Shown here piece after piece: positions 47,255-55,894 of a DNA stretch of 64,000 nt. This DNA comes from Streptomyces rhizoryzae. Lineage in GTDB: Bacteria > Actinomycetota > Actinomycetes > Streptomycetales > Streptomycetaceae. How positions within the stretch are numbered: position 1 is the first letter of the stretch; every line of letters begins with the position of its first letter. The notes under the pieces were generated by a model. It saw only the letters and a program-made list of their open reading frames with translations, ran no database searches and was not told where the DNA came from. The translations under genes were made by a program, and so were the position numbers. Location of the stretch: NCBI RefSeq assembly GCF_023155275.1, contig NZ_JALMUV010000033.1:1-64000 (forward strand). Direction: 5' to 3'.

Positions 47255-48667
47255 GTGCGCACCCGCCTCCTCCCGCTCCTCATCGTCCTGATGGCCGGTG
47301 TGCTGCTGGCGCTCGGCGTCCCGCTGGCAGTGATCACCGCCGGGGTGGAGCAGCAGAAGGTGGTGGTCGACCGGATCGACGACGCCGCGCGGTTCGCCTC
47401 GCTCGCCCAGTTCGTCACCGCCCGCCCCAGCGCCGCCGGCGGCAAGACCCCCGAGGAGGACGAGCGGCTGGCCACCCTCCGCTCCGAACTCCTGCGCTAC
47501 CACGCGCTGTACGGCATCCGGGCCGGTGTCTTCTACCGCGACCGCACCCCTATGGCCGCGGCCCCCGCGGACCTGGCGGTGCCCGGGGACGGGGAGGGCG
47601 CGCGGGCGTTCAGCGAGGCGCTGGCCGGCCGCCGCAGCCACGACCCGCCGCAGATCTGGCCGTGGGACGACACCGGCCGGGTCCCGGTCGCCTCACCGGT
47701 GATCCGGGACGGCGACGTGGTCGCGGTGGTCGTCACCGACTCGCCCACCGGGCGGATGCGGGCGCGGATCCTGCACGGGTGGCTGACGATCGCGGCGGGG
47801 GAGTGCGCGGCCATGCTGGTCGCGGTCGCCGCGGCGTTCCGGCTCACCGGGTGGGTGCTGCGGCCGGTGCGCGTCCTGGACGCCGCCAGCCACGACATCG
47901 CCACCGGCCGGATGAACGCCCGGGTCGCCGCCACCGCCGGGCCGCCCGAACTCCGGCGGCTGGCCCGCTCGTTCAACGAGATGGCCGACCACGTCGAGGA
48001 CGTTTTGGAGCAGCAGCGCGCGTTCGTCGCCGACGCCTCCCACCAGCTGCGCAACCCGCTCTCCGCGCTGCTGCTGCGGATCGAGCTGCTGGCCCTGGAA
48101 CTCCCCGAGGGCAGCGCCGAGATCGCCTCGGTGCGTACCGAGGGCAAGCGGCTGGCCCGGGTCCTGGACGACCTCCTGGACCTGGCGCTCGCCGAGCACT
48201 CCGCCGCCGACCTCCAGCTCACCGACATCGCCGCGCTGGCCGCCGAACGCGTCGACGCCTGGCGCCCGCTCGCCGAGGACAAGGGCGTCCGGCTCGGCTA
48301 CGCGGGCCGGCCCGCGGTGACCGGCTGGGCCGACCCGGTCGCGCTCTCCAGCGCCCTGGACGCGGTCGTCGACAACGCGCTGAAGTTCACCCCGGCCGGA
48401 GAGCCGGTGACGGTCGCGGTGGCCCCCGACGGGGAACGTGTCACCATCACCGTCGCCGACCGCGGCCCCGGCCTGACCGAGGACGAACTGGCCCGGATCG
48501 GCGACCGGTTCTGGCGCAGCGGCCGCCACCAGAACGTCTCCGGCTCCGGCCTCGGCCTGTCGATCACCCGTGCCCTGCTCGCCGCCGGCGGCGCCACCAT
48601 CGCCTACGCGCCGCACCCCCCGCACGGCCTGGAGGTCACCGTCTCGGTCCCGCGCACCGCGCCCTGA
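47255..48667 (+). CDS. gluK: Sensor histidine kinase GluK
   Basis: A 470 aa membrane kinase. Helix 1 (about 5-27) and helix 2 (about 170-195) bracket an extracellular sensing region of about 140 residues. HAMP follows, then the H box FVADASHQLRNPL with H263. The N box DAVVDNALKFTP, G1 VADRGPGL and G2 SGSGLGLSITRALL are intact. GTG 47255 lies 15 nt after the gluR stop. It is the expected partner of GluR. The extracellular domain has no recognised ligand fold. Confidence 0.9.
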   Translation: MRTRLLPLLIVLMAGVLLALGVPLAVITAGVEQQKVVVDRIDDAARFASLAQFVTARPSAAGGKTPEEDERLATLRSELLRYHALYGIRAGVFYRDRTPMAAAPADLAVPGDGEGARAFSEALAGRRSHDPPQIWPWDDTGRVPVASPVIRDGDVVAVVVTDSPTGRMRARILHGWLTIAAGECAAMLVAVAAAFRLTGWVLRPVRVLDAASHDIATGRMNARVAATAGPPELRRLARSFNEMADHVEDVLEQQRAFVADASHQLRNPLSALLLRIELLALELPEGSAEIASVRTEGKRLARVLDDLLDLALAEHSAADLQLTDIAALAAERVDAWRPLAEDKGVRLGYAGRPAVTGWADPVALSSALDAVVDNALKFTPAGEPVTVAVAPDGERVTITVADRGPGLTEDELARIGDRFWRSGRHQNVSGSGLGLSITRALLAAGGATIAYAPHPPHGLEVTVSVPRTAP

Positions 48668-48719
48668 CGGCGGGCGGTGGGCGGCGGGCCGCGGCCGGCT
48701 GCCGGCGGCCCGCGCCCGG

Positions 48720-48753
48720 ATTGCACCGAGTGCAATCGCCCGCATTGCACCGA
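48720..48753. repeat. Palindrome plus direct repeat of ATTGCACCGA between convergent genes
   Basis: ATTGCAC-CGA-GTGCAAT (48720-48736) is a perfect 7-3-7 inverted repeat. ATTGCACCGA occurs again at 48744-48753, 24 bp downstream. The region 48668-48917 lies between the converging stops of gluK and the TAXI gene and contains no gene that I can support. Confidence 0.65.
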
Positions 48754-48893
48754 CCATGAATCATGACGCCGGCATGACGCCGGCCCCGAGCACGCGGGCG
48801 GCGCCCGGCCGGGCACGTGCCGGGCGCCACCCGCCCGGCCGGGACCGCGGCGTCAGGATCCGGCCGCGGCCCGCACCCGCGGCGCGCACGGCG

Positions 48894-48903
48894 ATTGCAC
48901 CGA
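48894..48903. repeat. Third copy of ATTGCACCGA
   Basis: An exact third copy, 150 bp from the second and 15 nt from the TAXI gene stop codon. It strengthens the case that the decamer is a recognised site. Confidence 0.55.
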
Positions 48904-48917
48904 CCCGTGCCGGCCGC

Positions 48918-49910
48918 TCACTGCTTGACCGACACGTAGTAGTCCCGCGCCCCCTTGTGCAGCGGCAGCGGATCGGTGAACACCGCGGTCCGCAGGTCCA
49001 CGTTCTGCGCCGCGTGCACCTCGTGCCCGATCGCGTCCCGGCTCCGGATGACCGACCGGGTGATCCCGAACGTCAGCGCGGCGTCCTCCCGGTCCGTGGT
49101 CACCAGCAGATTGGCCACCGCGATGGTCTTCACCGCCTGCCCGTCCTGGACCCCGGGATAGGCGTCCGCGGGCATCACCGCGGCCCGGTAGTAACGGGTC
49201 CGCTCACCCTGCCGGTGCAGCGCCGGAATCAGATCCCCCAGCTGCACCAGCCGCACCGGGTAGCGGCGCGCCAGCTGCTGCACCGCCAGCGTCGGCAGCC
49301 CGCCCGACCAGAAGAACGCGTCCAGGCGGCCGTGCTCCAGCATGTCCGGCATCCGGTCGATGCCCACCCGCACCGGGACGATGTCCCGGTCGAAGTCGAG
49401 GCCGGCCGCCGCCAGCAGCCGCCGGGTGATCAGCTGCACGCCCGAACCGTCCGCGCCGACCCCCACCCGCAGCCCCCGCAGATCGCGGGTCGAAGCCACC
49501 TCGGCCCCCCGGGGCACCACCAGCTGCATGTAGTCGTCGTAGAGCCGCGCGCAGGCCCGCAGCCGGTCCGCTCCGGGCTCCCGCCGGGTCCGGTAGTCGG
49601 CCACCGAGTCCGCCGTGGCGATGGTGAACGCGGCCCGCCCGGAGGCCAGTTGGCGCAGGTTGTCGATCGAGCCCTCGCTGCGCAGCAGCCGCAGGTCCAC
49701 CCCCGGCAGATCCCGCGCGAGATCGGCCTTCAGCAGTTCCCCGTAGCGCGCGTACACCCCGGTCGGCACACCGGTGGCCAGCGGTACCCGCCCCCGGGGC
49801 GGCGCCGGTGCGCCCGGCCGCACGAACCACAGCACCAGCCCCAGCAGGGCCAGCACCGCGGCCGCCGCGGTCAGCGCCCGGCGCGGGCCGGAACGGGGGA
49901 GGGTCGCCAT
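48918..49910 (-). CDS. TAXI-family TRAP-type solute-binding protein
   Basis: A 330 aa exported protein with a single N-terminal membrane/signal segment (about 12-32; no lipobox). The TAXI fold shows PLATGVPTGVYARYGELL, LRLLRSEGSIDNLRQLASGRAAFTIATADS, VPRGAEVAS and RVGVGADGSGVQLITRRLL. TAXI proteins bind small acids such as glutamate for TRAP transporters, but no TRAP membrane subunits lie nearby. It may serve a distant transporter or act as a sensor for GluK next door (inference). It follows the LysR gene by 48 nt on the same strand. Confidence 0.87.
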   Translation of the reverse strand: MATLPRSGPRRALTAAAAVLALLGLVLWFVRPGAPAPPRGRVPLATGVPTGVYARYGELLKADLARDLPGVDLRLLRSEGSIDNLRQLASGRAAFTIATADSVADYRTRREPGADRLRACARLYDDYMQLVVPRGAEVASTRDLRGLRVGVGADGSGVQLITRRLLAAAGLDFDRDIVPVRVGIDRMPDMLEHGRLDAFFWSGGLPTLAVQQLARRYPVRLVQLGDLIPALHRQGERTRYYRAAVMPADAYPGVQDGQAVKTIAVANLLVTTDREDAALTFGITRSVIRSRDAIGHEVHAAQNVDLRTAVFTDPLPLHKGARDYYVSVKQ

Positions 49911-49958
49911 GGGCGGGATCCTGCCAGCCGGGACGCCCCGGCGGGAGGGCCCGGAAGG

Positions 49959-50897
49959 TCACGTCTCGGCAGCTGGACGGCCACCGGGCCGGGGGGCCGT
50001 CCCCAGGGACTCCCGCAGCCGGGCCAGCAGGGCCCGGGCGGCCGGACCGGCCGGCCCCTCCGCCCGCCAGGCCAGCGCGATCCGGGCCCGCGGCCGGACC
50101 CCGCCGAACTCCAGCGTCCGCAGCCCGCCGGCCTCCGCCGCGGCGCCCGCCGGCACCACCGCCACCCCCAGCCCGCGGGCCGCGAGTCGCGCGAGCAGCT
50201 GCGGCGCGGCCGCCTCGAACGCGATCAGCGGCCGGAACCCCGCGGCGGCACAGGCCCGTTCCAGCGCCGCGCGGGTGCCCGTCCCGCGCGGCAGGCTGAT
50301 CAGCGGCCGGCCGCGCAGCGCGGCCAGCGGCAGCCGCCCGCCCTCCGCGGCCGCCGCCAGCGGACTGTCCGGGGCCACCGCCGCCACCAGCGGCTCGTCG
50401 GCGACGATCTGAAACGCCAGACCGGCCGGCGGCTCCGCGTCCGGGGTGCCCAGCAGCGCCACGTCCAGCTCGCCGGACCGCAGCGCGGCCAGCATGTGCT
50501 CCGAACTGTCCTCGGTGAGCGCGATACCGACCTGCGGATGGGCGTCGTGGAAGTCCGCCAGCAGGGCCGCCACCTGCTCCTCCCGCGCCGGGGCGGCCCC
50601 GGCGACCAGCCCCAGGGTGACCTGGCCGCGCAGCAGCCCGGTGAACTCCGCCGCGGTCTGCGCCACGCCCGCCACGGCGGCCAGCGCGGCCCGGGCGTAC
50701 GGGAGCACGGCCGCGCCCACCTCGGTCGGCGTCACCGACCGGCCGGACCGGTCCAGCAGCGGCTGGCCCAGCTCCCGTTCGAGCTGCCGCACCTGGGCGC
50801 TGATCCCGGGCTGCGCCAGGTGGAGCCGGGCCGCGGCCCGGGTGAAGCCGCCCTCCTCCACCACCGCGACGAAGTACTGCAACTGCCGGAGTTCCAT
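49959..50897 (-). CDS. LysR-family transcriptional regulator
   Basis: A 312 aa LTTR. The N-terminal winged helix (MELRQLQYFVAVVEEGGFTRAAARLHLAQPGISAQVRQLERELGQPLLDR) is followed by a periplasmic-binding-like effector domain (about 90-295: GQVTLGLVAG, ALLGTPD, RPLISLPRG, AARGLGVAVVP). It is transcribed divergently from the MDMPI-like gene, the usual LTTR target arrangement, and upstream of the TAXI gene, possibly as an operon. It appears leaderless. Confidence 0.92.
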   Translation of the reverse strand: MELRQLQYFVAVVEEGGFTRAAARLHLAQPGISAQVRQLERELGQPLLDRSGRSVTPTEVGAAVLPYARAALAAVAGVAQTAAEFTGLLRGQVTLGLVAGAAPAREEQVAALLADFHDAHPQVGIALTEDSSEHMLAALRSGELDVALLGTPDAEPPAGLAFQIVADEPLVAAVAPDSPLAAAAEGGRLPLAALRGRPLISLPRGTGTRAALERACAAAGFRPLIAFEAAAPQLLARLAARGLGVAVVPAGAAAEAGGLRTLEFGGVRPRARIALAWRAEGPAGPAARALLARLRESLGTAPRPGGRPAAET

Positions 50898-50905
50898 AAC
50901 CAGCA

Positions 50906-50911
50906 ATTCTA
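50906..50911 (-). promoter_or_regulatory. -10 element of the LysR gene (leaderless start)
   Basis: On the minus strand TAGAAT ends 8 nt before the ATG at 50897. An inverted repeat CAAG-CT-CTTG lies just upstream at 50925-50934 and could bind the LTTR. Confidence 0.5.
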
Positions 50912-51026
50912 GGAGGAAGAAGATCAAGCTCTTGGACTTATGGCCGCCCCGCCGGGATGCTGGGACCCCGGCCCGGTGGACAGCCCGCCCGGCCGCACCG
51001 GAAGAGCCGAAACAGGGGGAGCACCG

Positions 51027-51644
51027 ATGGATGTCCGCGCCGCGATCGCCGCCGAACGCCGCGAACTGGCCGACCTGCTGGACACCCTCACGCCCGAGCA
51101 GTGGGACGCGCCCTCGCTGTGCGCGGGCTGGCGGGTCCGCGAGGTCGCCGCCCACATGTCCCTGGGCTTCCGCTCCTCGCTCCCCAGGACCGCCGCCGAA
51201 CTCCTCAAGGCCCGCGGCAGCCTGCACCGGATGACCGACCGCTGCGCCCGCCGGGACGCCGCCGCCCTCGCACCAGCTGCCCTCGCCGCGGCCCTCCGGG
51301 AGCACGCCCACCACCCCTGGACGCCCCCGGTCGGCGGCTACCGGGGCGCGCTGGGCCACGACGTCGTGCACGGCCTCGACATCACCGTCCCGCTCGGCCT
51401 GGACCGCCGCGTCCCCGCGGACCGGCTGCGGATCCTGCTGGACTCCCTCACCCCGCGCGGCACCCGGTTCTTCGGCGCCGCCCTCGACGGCGTCGCCCTG
51501 CACGCCGACGATCTGGACTGGACCTACGGCACCGGGAGCCCGCTGCGCGGCAGCGCCCAGGACCTCCTGCTGGTCGCCTTCGGCCGCAAACTCCCCCCGG
51601 GGCGGCTGCGCGGCGAGCCGCAGGCCCGCTTCGCCGCCGCCTGA
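51027..51644 (+). CDS. Mycothiol-dependent maleylpyruvate isomerase (MDMPI)-fold protein
   Basis: A 205 aa protein of the DinB/MDMPI superfamily. DLLDTLTPEQWDAPSLCAGWRVREVAAHM is the diagnostic N-terminal segment with the metal-ligand histidine, and LGHDVVHGLDI carries the second ligand motif. These proteins bind a divalent metal and use mycothiol, with varied reactions, so the substrate is unknown. ATG 51027 follows AGGGGGAG; an in-frame ATG at 50940 lacks an RBS. It is divergent from the LysR regulator, which probably controls it. Confidence 0.85.
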   Translation: MDVRAAIAAERRELADLLDTLTPEQWDAPSLCAGWRVREVAAHMSLGFRSSLPRTAAELLKARGSLHRMTDRCARRDAAALAPAALAAALREHAHHPWTPPVGGYRGALGHDVVHGLDITVPLGLDRRVPADRLRILLDSLTPRGTRFFGAALDGVALHADDLDWTYGTGSPLRGSAQDLLLVAFGRKLPPGRLRGEPQARFAAA

Positions 51645-51673
51645 GCCCGGCCGGAGCGCCCGCCGGGAGCCCG

Positions 51674-51679
51674 TACCCT
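51674..51679 (+). promoter_or_regulatory. -10 element of miaB (leaderless start)
   Basis: TACCCT ends 6 nt before GTG 51686 and there is no RBS. It supports this start over in-frame GTGs 15-30 nt downstream. Confidence 0.45.
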
Positions 51680-51685
51680 GGACGG

Positions 51686-53209
51686 GTGAGCGGTAACGAC
51701 GTGGCCGGCGCAGCAGTGGCCGAAGTGAAAACGTACGAGGTGCGCACCTACGGGTGCCAGATGAACGTCCATGACTCCGAGCGGCTCTCGGGCCTGCTGG
51801 AGGAGGCGGGCTACGTACGGGCCCCCGAGGACGCCGGCGAGGGCGACGCGGACGTCGTCGTCTTCAACACCTGCGCGGTGCGGGAGAACGCCGACAACCG
51901 GCTGTACGGCAACCTCGGCCGGCTGGCCCCGATGAAGGCCCGGCGCCCCGGGATGCAGATCGCGGTCGGCGGCTGCCTGGCCCAGAAGGACCGCGACACC
52001 ATCGTCAAGAAGGCGCCCTGGGTGGACGTCGTCTTCGGTACGCACAACATCGGCAAGCTGCCGGTCCTCCTGGAGCGCGCCCGCGTCCAGGAGGAGGCGC
52101 AGGTCGAGATCGCCGAGTCGCTGGAGGCGTTCCCCTCCACCCTCCCGACCCGCCGCGAGAGCGCCTACGCCGCCTGGGTCTCCATCTCCGTCGGCTGCAA
52201 CAACACCTGCACCTTCTGCATCGTCCCGGCGCTGCGCGGCAAGGAGAAGGACCGCCGCCCCGGCGACATCCTCGCCGAGGTCGAGGCGCTGGTCGCCGAG
52301 GGCGTCTCCGAGATCACCCTGCTCGGCCAGAACGTCAACGCCTACGGCTCCGACATCGGCGACCGCGAGGCGTTCAGCAAGCTGCTGCGCGCCTGCGGGT
52401 CGATCGACGGCCTGGAGCGGGTCCGGTTCACCTCCCCGCACCCGCGCGACTTCACCGACGACGTGATCGCCGCGATGGCCGAGACGCCGAACGTCATGCC
52501 GCAGCTGCACATGCCGCTCCAGTCCGGTTCGGACACCGTCCTGAAGGCGATGCGCCGCTCCTACCGCCAGGAGCGCTACCTCGGCATCATCGAGAAGGTC
52601 CGGGCCGCCATCCCGCACGCGGCGATCACCACCGACATCATCGTCGGCTTCCCCGGGGAGACCGAGGAGGACTTCGAGCAGACCCTGCACGTGGTCCGCG
52701 AGGCCCGCTTCGCCCAGGCGTTCACCTTCCAGTACTCCAAGCGGCCCGGCACCCCGGCCGCCGAGATGGACGGGCAGATCCCCAAGGAGGTCGTGCAGGC
52801 CCGCTACGAGCGCCTGGTCGCCCTCCAGGAGGAGATCTCCTGGGCGGAGAACAAGAAGCAGGTCGGCCGCACCCTGGAGCTGATGGTCGCCGAGGGCGAG
52901 GGCCGCAAGGACGGCGCCACCCACCGCCTCTCCGGCCGCGCCCCCGACAACCGCCTGGTCCACTTCACCCGCCCCGACGAGCCGGTGCGCCCCGGCGACG
53001 TGGTCACCGTCGAGGTCACCTACGCCGCCCCGCACCACCTCCTGGCCGAGGGCCCGGTGCTCGGCGTGCGCCGCACCCGCGCGGGCGACGCCTGGGAGAA
53101 GCGCACCACCGCGGCGGCCGCCAAGCCGGCCGGGGTGATGCTCGGCCTGCCGACGATCGGCGCCCCCGCGCCGCTGCCGGCCACCCCGGCCGGCTGCGGC
53201 TGCGACTGA
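51686..53209 (+). CDS. miaB: tRNA-2-methylthio-N6-dimethylallyladenosine synthase MiaB
   Basis: A 507 aa radical-SAM methylthiotransferase acting on i6A37 of tRNA after MiaA. Auxiliary-cluster cysteines are C24 (YGCQMN), C63 (NTCAVREN) and C97 (GGCLAQ). The radical-SAM cysteines are C171, C175 and C178 (CNNTCTFC). GQNVNAYG and MPLQSGSD confirm MiaB, and a TRAM domain lies at about 400-465. The last residues GCGCD add two cysteines of unknown role. It lies 1.6 kb from miaA, so the two modification enzymes are encoded together. Confidence 0.95.
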   Translation: MSGNDVAGAAVAEVKTYEVRTYGCQMNVHDSERLSGLLEEAGYVRAPEDAGEGDADVVVFNTCAVRENADNRLYGNLGRLAPMKARRPGMQIAVGGCLAQKDRDTIVKKAPWVDVVFGTHNIGKLPVLLERARVQEEAQVEIAESLEAFPSTLPTRRESAYAAWVSISVGCNNTCTFCIVPALRGKEKDRRPGDILAEVEALVAEGVSEITLLGQNVNAYGSDIGDREAFSKLLRACGSIDGLERVRFTSPHPRDFTDDVIAAMAETPNVMPQLHMPLQSGSDTVLKAMRRSYRQERYLGIIEKVRAAIPHAAITTDIIVGFPGETEEDFEQTLHVVREARFAQAFTFQYSKRPGTPAAEMDGQIPKEVVQARYERLVALQEEISWAENKKQVGRTLELMVAEGEGRKDGATHRLSGRAPDNRLVHFTRPDEPVRPGDVVTVEVTYAAPHHLLAEGPVLGVRRTRAGDAWEKRTTAAAAKPAGVMLGLPTIGAPAPLPATPAGCGCD

Positions 53210-53257
53210 CCCCGCCCCGGTCCGGCGGCCCGCGGTCCGGGCCGCCGGACCGGACGT

Positions 53258-53263
53258 TACGCT
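53258..53263 (+). promoter_or_regulatory. -10 element of the LigB-like gene (leaderless start)
   Basis: TACGCT ends 7 nt before ATG 53271. No RBS is present. Confidence 0.42.
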
Positions 53264-53270
53264 GCGTGGC

Positions 53271-53999
53271 ATGCTCGTAGCCGCCGCTCTCTGCCCCTGC
53301 CCGCCGCTGCTCGTCCCCGAGGTCGCCGCCGGCGCCGCACCGGAACTGGAGCCGGTGCGGGCCGCCTGCCTGGACGCCGTGGGGGTGCTCGCCGCGGCCC
53401 GCCCCGACCGGCTGATCGTGCTGGGCCCGGCCCGCGCCGAGGCCGGTGCGCAGCGCCATCCGCAGGGCGCCCCCGGCACCTTCCGCGACTTCGGGGTCGC
53501 GCTCGACGTGACGCTGGGCCCGGCCGGCCCGGAACCCGCGGAGCGGCCCACCGGTCCGCGGCTGCCGGCCTCCCTGGCCGTCGGCGCCTGGCTGCTGTCC
53601 CGTACGCAGTGGTCCGACGCGCCCGTGGAGGGCGTGGCGGTGGGCGAGCGGCTGCCCGCGGACCGCTGCCTGCCGCTGGGCCGGGAGCTGGCCGCCGCCG
53701 CGCCCCGGGTGGCGCTGCTGGTGCTGGGCGACGGCAGCGCCCGCCGCTCGGTCAAGGCGCCGGGCTACTTCGACGAGCGGGCCGAGGCGTTCGACACCGC
53801 CGCGTTCCGCGCCCTGGGCGGCGCCGACACCGCCGCGCTGGCCGCCCTGGACGAGGAGCTCGCGGCCGCCCTGCTGGTCTCCGGCCGCTCCTGCTGGCAG
53901 GTCGCGGCGGGCGCCGCCGAGGACGCGGGCCTGCGCGGCCAACTGCTCGGCGAGGACGCCCCGTACGGGGTGGGCTACGCGGTGGCGGCCTGGTCCTAG
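53271..53999 (+). CDS. Class III extradiol dioxygenase subunit B-like protein, probably non-catalytic
   Basis: A 242 aa protein with the LigB/MEMO-like fold (AALCPCPPLLVPEVA, DRLIVLGPA, LLVLGDGSARRSVKAPGYFDERAEAFD). In active members the first motif is HPP and the second contains an SH pair, which supply metal ligands. Here they read CPP and SA, so the iron site is probably lost. It sits between miaB and miaA, which hints at a link to tRNA modification, but that is inference. Confidence 0.75.
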   Translation: MLVAAALCPCPPLLVPEVAAGAAPELEPVRAACLDAVGVLAAARPDRLIVLGPARAEAGAQRHPQGAPGTFRDFGVALDVTLGPAGPEPAERPTGPRLPASLAVGAWLLSRTQWSDAPVEGVAVGERLPADRCLPLGRELAAAAPRVALLVLGDGSARRSVKAPGYFDERAEAFDTAAFRALGGADTAALAALDEELAAALLVSGRSCWQVAAGAAEDAGLRGQLLGEDAPYGVGYAVAAWS

Positions 54000-54263
54000 G
54001 GCGCCCGGCACGCCCTCCGGGCGCACGACGCGACGTTGCGGACACCCCCCCAGCGAGCCGGTCCCGGCGGGTGCCGCGCCACCGGGCTGCCGGGCTGCCG
54101 GCGCGCGGGCGCGGGGCCCGTCCCGGCCGCCCGCGCACGCCCGTACCCGCCCGCGCACACCACCCGCCCGCACCCCCGACGACCACGGCGCGGCGGATCC
54201 GGGGGCCGGGCCGCCCGGGATCCGCCGCGCCGCACGGTCTCCGCACGTCCGGCGGGCGACCGG

Positions 54264-54671
54264 CTACTTCCGCGCGCCCTCACCGGTCTCGCGGTCCGCC
54301 GCGGCCCCGGCCGACTGCTGCCGCGGGATCGCGGGGCCGCCCTCCGCGTCCCCCGCACCGGCCGCCTCCGCCCGCTCCGCGCCCCCGGCACCCTCGGCCG
54401 GAGCCGCGGCCTCCGTCTCCGGCTCCGCCGCCCCGGCCTGCTCCGCCGCGGCGTCCGCGCCTGCCGGCGCACCGCTCTGGGCACCGCTCTGCGCACCGTC
54501 CTCCGGCGCCGGTTCCGCGGCCGCCTGCGCGGCGGCCGCGGGTGGCTCCCCGGTGGCCGCCCCGTCCGGGGCCGGGGCCGCCCCCGCATCGCCCTCCGCC
54601 CCCGACACCGCCGCCCCGGCCCCGGCCCCGTCCTCGGTCCTGCGCCGGCGGAACCGCGAAAATACGCCCAT
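54264..54671 (-). CDS. Small intrinsically disordered Ala/Glu/Pro-rich protein
   Basis: A 135 aa protein. It begins with a short basic segment MGVFSRFRRRR, possibly an amphipathic or nucleic-acid-binding tip. The rest is low-complexity Ala/Glu/Gly/Pro sequence with almost no large hydrophobic residues. AGGAG lies about 9 nt before ATG 54671. No family is recognised. The 264-nt gap 54000-54263 downstream is GC-rich with no supported feature. Confidence 0.6.
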   Translation of the reverse strand: MGVFSRFRRRRTEDGAGAGAAVSGAEGDAGAAPAPDGAATGEPPAAAAQAAAEPAPEDGAQSGAQSGAPAGADAAAEQAGAAEPETEAAAPAEGAGGAERAEAAGAGDAEGGPAIPRQQSAGAAADRETGEGARK

Positions 54672-54840
54672 AACTGCTCCTACGCTCCTCATGTGGGTGA
54701 AATCCCGCATTTCCCGGAGCGTCCCCTTGCGCCGCCCGACGGGCCCCGGCAGCGCACCGGCGTTCGGGATCTCGCAACAGGCAACGACGCCGTGCGTGCC
54801 CCGTCACGTCGCTCGTTCGAGAGGGCGCCGGGAGGTTTGC

Positions 54841-54846
54841 GAGACT
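54841..54846 (+). promoter_or_regulatory. Weak candidate -10 of miaA (leaderless start)
   Basis: GAGACT ends 6 nt before GTG 54853. The match is weak, but the spacing equals that of the other leaderless genes and no RBS exists. Confidence 0.25.
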
Positions 54847-54852
54847 GACGGG

Positions 54853-55791
54853 GTGAACACCGTCGCCCCCGCTCCGCGGGTCATCGCCGTCGTCGGCCCC
54901 ACCGCGGCCGGAAAGTCCGACCTGGGCGTCGCGCTCGCCCGCCACCTGGGCGGCGAGGTCATCAACGCCGACTCCATGCAGCTCTACCGCGGTATGGACA
55001 TCGGCACCGCGAAGCTCACCCCCGAGGAGCGGCAGGGCGTCCCGCACCACCTGCTGGACATCTGGGACGTCACCCGCGCCGCCAACGTCGCCGAGTACCA
55101 GCGGCTGGCCCGCGCCGAGATCGACCGGCTGCTCGCCGCCGGCCGCACCCCGATCCTGGTCGGCGGCTCCGGGCTCTACGTCCGCGGCGCTCTGGACGCC
55201 CTGGAGTTCCCCGGCACCGACCCCGCCGTCCGCGCCCGCCTGGAGGGCGAACTCGCCGCGGAGGGCAGCGGCGCGCTGCACGCCCGGCTCGCCGCCGCCG
55301 ACCCCGACGCCGCGCGCGCCATCCTGCCCGGCAACGGCCGCCGGATCGTCCGCGCCCTGGAGGTCATCGAGCTCACCGGCCGCCCGTTCACCGCCAACCT
55401 CCCCGGCCACGAGTCGGTCTACGACACCCTCCAGATCGGGGTGGACGTCGAGCGGCCCGAACTCGACGAGCGGATCGCCCTGCGGGTGGACCGGATGTGG
55501 GAGGCGGGCCTGGTCGACGAGGTGCGCCGGCTGGCGGCCGCGGGACTGCGCGAGGGGCGTACCGCCTCCCGGGCGCTGGGCTACCAGCAGGTCCTCGCCC
55601 ACCTCGCGGGGGAGTGCACCGAGCAGGAGGCACGCGACGAGACGGTGCGCGCCACCAAGCGCTTCGCGCGCCGCCAGGACTCGTGGTTCCGCCGGGATCC
55701 CCGGGTCCACTGGCTCAGCGGCGCCGCCGACCGCCGGGCCGACCTCCCCGCCCTGGCGCTGGCGTTGCTCGAACGACCGGTCACAGCCTGA
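54853..55791 (+). CDS. miaA: tRNA dimethylallyltransferase MiaA
   Basis: A 312 aa enzyme that adds the dimethylallyl group to A37 of tRNAs reading UNN codons. The P-loop is GPTAAGKS (K21). INADSMQLYRGMDIGTAK, PHHLLD, GGSGLYVRGALDALEFPG and RRQDSWFRRDPRVHW are conserved. GTG 54853 gives the expected short N-terminus. It works directly before MiaB, encoded 1.6 kb upstream. Confidence 0.95.
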   Translation: MNTVAPAPRVIAVVGPTAAGKSDLGVALARHLGGEVINADSMQLYRGMDIGTAKLTPEERQGVPHHLLDIWDVTRAANVAEYQRLARAEIDRLLAAGRTPILVGGSGLYVRGALDALEFPGTDPAVRARLEGELAAEGSGALHARLAAADPDAARAILPGNGRRIVRALEVIELTGRPFTANLPGHESVYDTLQIGVDVERPELDERIALRVDRMWEAGLVDEVRRLAAAGLREGRTASRALGYQQVLAHLAGECTEQEARDETVRATKRFARRQDSWFRRDPRVHWLSGAADRRADLPALALALLERPVTA

Positions 55792-55894
55792 TCACGTCAT
55801 GGCATCGGGACGCCCCGGCCGTCATCCGGGCCCCTGAGGGCGTGTCATCATCGACCTTCGTTCGAGGCGTGCGATCTGGCAGTGGGGAGGGCGC

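Noticed and set aside
48759..48917. Short plus-strand frame starting at ATG 48759
   Set aside because: It continues antisense into the TAXI gene, has no RBS and shows no family resemblance.
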